The translations under genes were made by a program, and so were the position numbers. The notes below the pieces were generated by a model, which did no database searches, had not been told where the DNA came from, and saw only the letters and a list, made by a program, of their open reading frames with translations. Below are positions 4,980-6,421 of a stretch of 6,421 bases of DNA, piece after piece (positions within the stretch are counted from its first letter, which is position 1; the number at the start of each line of letters is the position of its first letter). The stretch lies in contig CAMCTH010000286.1 of NCBI GenBank assembly GCA_945877965.1, forward strand, positions 1 through 6,421, given 5' to 3'. The stretch is from Planctomicrobium piriforme (lineage in GTDB: Bacteria; Planctomycetota; Planctomycetia; Pirellulales; PNKZ01).

Positions 4980-5397
4980 GCCCGCGGATCTTTTCCATCG
5001 TCACGCAGTTGCCCGACGAATTGTACTCGACGCGCGACATGAAGTTCCGCATCAGCATGATGCCGCGGCCCGACGCCTTTTCGAGGTTCTCGTCTTCCGT
5101 GCAATCGGGGACTTCTTCCAAGCGGAAGCCGGTCCCTTCGTCGCAGATTTTGAGAAAGAACTTCTCCGGCGATAGTTTGCAAACGACCTGCACTCGTTTG
5201 GCGTCGTCGAATCGGTTGCCGTGCTTGATTGCGTTGACGAGCGCCTCTTCCATGGCTAGATGCACGCCGAAAATTTCGTGCGGAAACCAATTCTCGGCTT
5301 CGAGCTGATGCAGCACGGCTTCGAGGATGCGCTTCCCCTCGCCGGTCCGGCTAGGGATCGATTCATCCAGTTGCCAGATCCAGTCGTCAACTGCCAT
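4966..5397 (-). CDS. Anti-sigma factor kinase, RsbW/SpoIIAB type
   Basis: A 143-aa cytoplasmic GHKL (HATPase_c_2) protein of normal length for the family. The N box is EEALVNAIKHGN (50-61) with the key Glu50/Glu51 and Asn55; the G1 box is DEGTGF (86-91); the G2 box is SGRGIMLMRNFM (109-120). In this family the protein binds a sigma factor or related target and phosphorylates a serine on its STAS antagonist. The STAS gene lies 165 bases upstream on the same strand, so a partner-switching pair is likely. No sigma-factor gene is in the window, so the target is unknown. The ATG at 5397 lacks a clear Shine-Dalgarno; it is kept because the fold begins close to it and no better in-frame start is seen. 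No phosphatase or sensor domain is fused to it. Confidence 0.9.
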   Translation of the reverse strand: MAVDDWIWQLDESIPSRTGEGKRILEAVLHQLEAENWFPHEIFGVHLAMEEALVNAIKHGNRFDDAKRVQVVCKLSPEKFFLKICDEGTGFRLEEVPDCTEDENLEKASGRGIMLMRNFMSRVEYNSSGNCVTMEKIRGQKTA

Positions 5398-5435
5398 AGG
5401 TCTGGGCCGCGCGCGTTTAACTTACTTACGTCGAA

Positions 5436-5494
5436 ACAAAACCTTGGATTCAATTCGATCTGCCGAAGATCGTAATGCTTCCGTGAGGTTTTGT
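5436..5494. promoter_or_regulatory. Nested inverted repeats in the STAS-kinase spacer
   Basis: ACAAAACCT (5436-5444) pairs with AGGTTTTGT (5486-5494), 9 perfect pairs. Inside this, CGATCT (5456-5461) pairs with AGATCG (5467-5472) around GCCGA. In minus-strand RNA this gives a two-level hairpin about 40 bases before the kinase start. It could set the ratio of kinase to STAS protein by partial termination, processing or leader folding, or hold a separate regulatory site. It is not followed by a T-run. Confidence 0.45.
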
Positions 5495-5562
5495 ACCGTG
5501 GCTCTCATATCCGGACCGACGTTTTGCCCCGTGGAACCGGCTACCGACCGCATACGGCTACT

Positions 5563-5925
5563 TCAGGCCGCGTTGAGCGCCGCCAACCCTTCGGGCTCGT
5601 CGTCGCGAATATCGAACAGTTTATTCAGCCGCGTGATGGCGAAGACTTCGTAAATCTCGGGCTTAATGTTCGTCAGCACCAGCTTGCCCGTGTGTTGCTT
5701 GACCTTCTTCTCGAGCTTGATCAACTCGCCGAGTGTTTCGCTCGACAGGAACTCGACGGTCGAGAAGTTCAGCAACAGCTTCTTGCGATTCTGTTCTTCG
5801 ACAAGTTGAAACAGCTCGCGCCCCAACTCATGGATGTTGGTCACGTCGAGGATCTTGCGATCGACGAAGCGGACGACCGTCACGTCGCCGACTTCCGAGG
5901 TTTCTAATCGTCGTTGCCCAGCCAT
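5563..5925 (-). CDS. STAS-domain anti-sigma factor antagonist, RsbV/SpoIIAA type
   Basis: A 120-aa cytoplasmic STAS protein. The core runs from VGDVTVVRFVDRKI (12-25), through KKLLLNFSTVEFL (48-60), to the phosphorylation segment SSETLGEL (61-68) with Ser61 or Ser62 as the expected phosphate acceptor, then KLVLTNIKPEIYEVFAITRL (81-100). Known role of the family: unphosphorylated protein binds the RsbW-type kinase and releases the sigma factor; phosphorylation by the kinase switches it off. The start at 5925 is preferred because AAGGGA (complement of 5934-5939) lies 8 bases upstream; an in-frame ATG at 6018 would add 31 residues that do not fit the domain and would include an inverted-repeat leader. 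The RsbW-like gene follows at 165 bases. Confidence 0.9.
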   Translation of the reverse strand: MAGQRRLETSEVGDVTVVRFVDRKILDVTNIHELGRELFQLVEEQNRKKLLLNFSTVEFLSSETLGELIKLEKKVKQHTGKLVLTNIKPEIYEVFAITRLNKLFDIRDDEPEGLAALNAA

Positions 5926-5973
5926 GAAGCCGATCCCTTGCGTGCCGTGTGCTTGGAAACTGATAGGCCGATT

Positions 5974-5997
5974 GACATCGCGAGAGTTTGCGATGTC
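5974..5997. promoter_or_regulatory. Perfect inverted repeat in the STAS gene leader
   Basis: GACATCGC (5974-5981) pairs with GCGATGTC (5990-5997) around an 8-base loop. It lies about 50 bases upstream of the start codon and about 50 bases downstream of the promoter -10, so it would be in the 5' leader of the mRNA. It could be an RNA hairpin or an operator dyad. Confidence 0.45.
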
Positions 5998-6045
5998 GCC
6001 AGGACCGACTCGCAGCACGAGCCGGAAGAGCCTAATTCAAGCCTG

Positions 6046-6073
6046 ATCGTACCCCACGGCAAGGGTGTGTCAA
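6046..6073 (-). promoter_or_regulatory. Sigma70-like promoter for the STAS-kinase pair
   Basis: On the minus strand TTGACA (complement of 6068-6073, a perfect -35) is followed after 16 bases by TACGAT (complement of 6046-6051, four of six -10 matches). It sits in the 197-base gap between the stop of the upstream gene (6123) and the STAS start (5925), giving a leader of about 115 bases. Confidence 0.65.
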
Positions 6074-6122
6074 GCATGACCGCCGTTCGAGGCGAGCAGG
6101 AGCAGCCGAGTCGAATTGAACT

Positions 6123-6421
6123 TCAGCGCGAGGCTGCCGTCCCGGCCGGTTTGCCGGCCAACGGGTCGTCAAGACGTCGCGGTTCGCTCGGTCCCCCCGA
6201 CGCTTTGACGACGGCCCGTTGCAACAGCAAGAAGTTGGAGCCGCGAAATTCGGTGATCACGCCGCTGATGCTCCAAATCAACTCGCCTCCGGCGGCATCG
6301 TCGATCATGCCGGCCACGCGTTCGAGCATCAGGTTTTCGACGACGACGAAGTGGGCTGTTGCGTCTTCGGACAGAAAGACGTAGCGATCGCCGCGCCGTT
6401 CGAAGCGGCCGCGACGATCGA
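6123..6421 (-). CDS. C-terminal 98 aa of a conserved-looking hypothetical protein
   Basis: The frame is open from the right edge to TGA at 6125-6123; the N-terminus lies outside. The visible part begins with a very basic segment (RRGRFERRGDRYVFLSED) that reads as beta strands, continues HFVVVENLMLERVAGMIDD, then ELIWSISGVITEFRGSNFLLLQRAVVKAS, and ends in a disordered Pro/Arg/Gly tail. The alternating hydrophobic strands resemble an OB-like or small beta-barrel domain, but I cannot name a family. The style and the phrase around VENLMLERV fit proteins I associate with planctomycete genomes; this is recollection, not a search result. No promoter or terminator is visible at its 3' end, and the STAS promoter lies about 50 bases downstream. 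Confidence 0.75.
   Translation of the reverse strand, partial: DRRGRFERRGDRYVFLSEDATAHFVVVENLMLERVAGMIDDAAGGELIWSISGVITEFRGSNFLLLQRAVVKASGGPSEPRRLDDPLAGKPAGTAASR

Noticed and set aside
1..6421. CRISPR arrays, retron or diversity-generating reverse transcriptase, toxin-antitoxin pair
   Set aside because: No regularly spaced direct repeats, no reverse-transcriptase motif and no recognisable toxin or antitoxin family in any plausible frame.

Overview
The window looks like the right-hand end of an integrated mobile element (about 1-4720) butted against a stretch of chromosome (about 4720-6421). The likely host is a bacterium of moderate to high GC, probably a planctomycete. That guess rests on the partner-switching anti-sigma pair, patchy Shine-Dalgarno use, and the look of the partial right-edge protein. 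It is inference, not proof.

Element part. On the minus strand, three genes read leftwards: a 240-aa DUF3102-like protein (599-1321), a 130-aa unknown protein (101-493), and the first codons of a gene leaving the window (1-39). A roughly 530-base divergent region rich in inverted repeats (1322-1850) separates them from a plus-strand operon. That operon holds a 257-aa unknown protein with a probable C-terminal winged helix (1851-2624), a poorly resolved small gene (170-codon frame 2621-3130, or a nested 66-aa frame 2769-2969), and a large serine recombinase (3127-4815). The frames 1851-2624, 2621-3130 and 3127-4815 are linked by 4-nt ATGA and GTGA overlaps, which suggests translational coupling.

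Junction. The recombinase runs head-on into a tRNA-Asn(GTT) gene on the minus strand (4774-4849). The tRNA keeps its own promoter (4862-4890) and a long intrinsic terminator (4719-4767). The last 30 or so codons of the recombinase frame are the antisense of that terminator and of the tRNA 3' half. The element therefore probably ends just before the terminator, and the recombinase C-terminus in the integrated state is borrowed from host DNA. This is the most interesting point in the window.

Chromosomal part. Three minus-strand genes follow: the C-terminal 98 aa of a conserved-looking unknown protein (6123 to the edge), a STAS anti-sigma-factor antagonist (RsbV/SpoIIAA type, 5563-5925) with a good sigma70-like promoter (6046-6073), and an RsbW-type HATPase anti-sigma kinase (4966-5397). 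The last two probably form a partner-switching pair: the kinase binds a sigma factor or phosphorylates the STAS protein, and unphosphorylated STAS protein frees the sigma factor. Their leader and spacer carry clear inverted repeats. No CRISPR array, rRNA or insertion sequence was seen.
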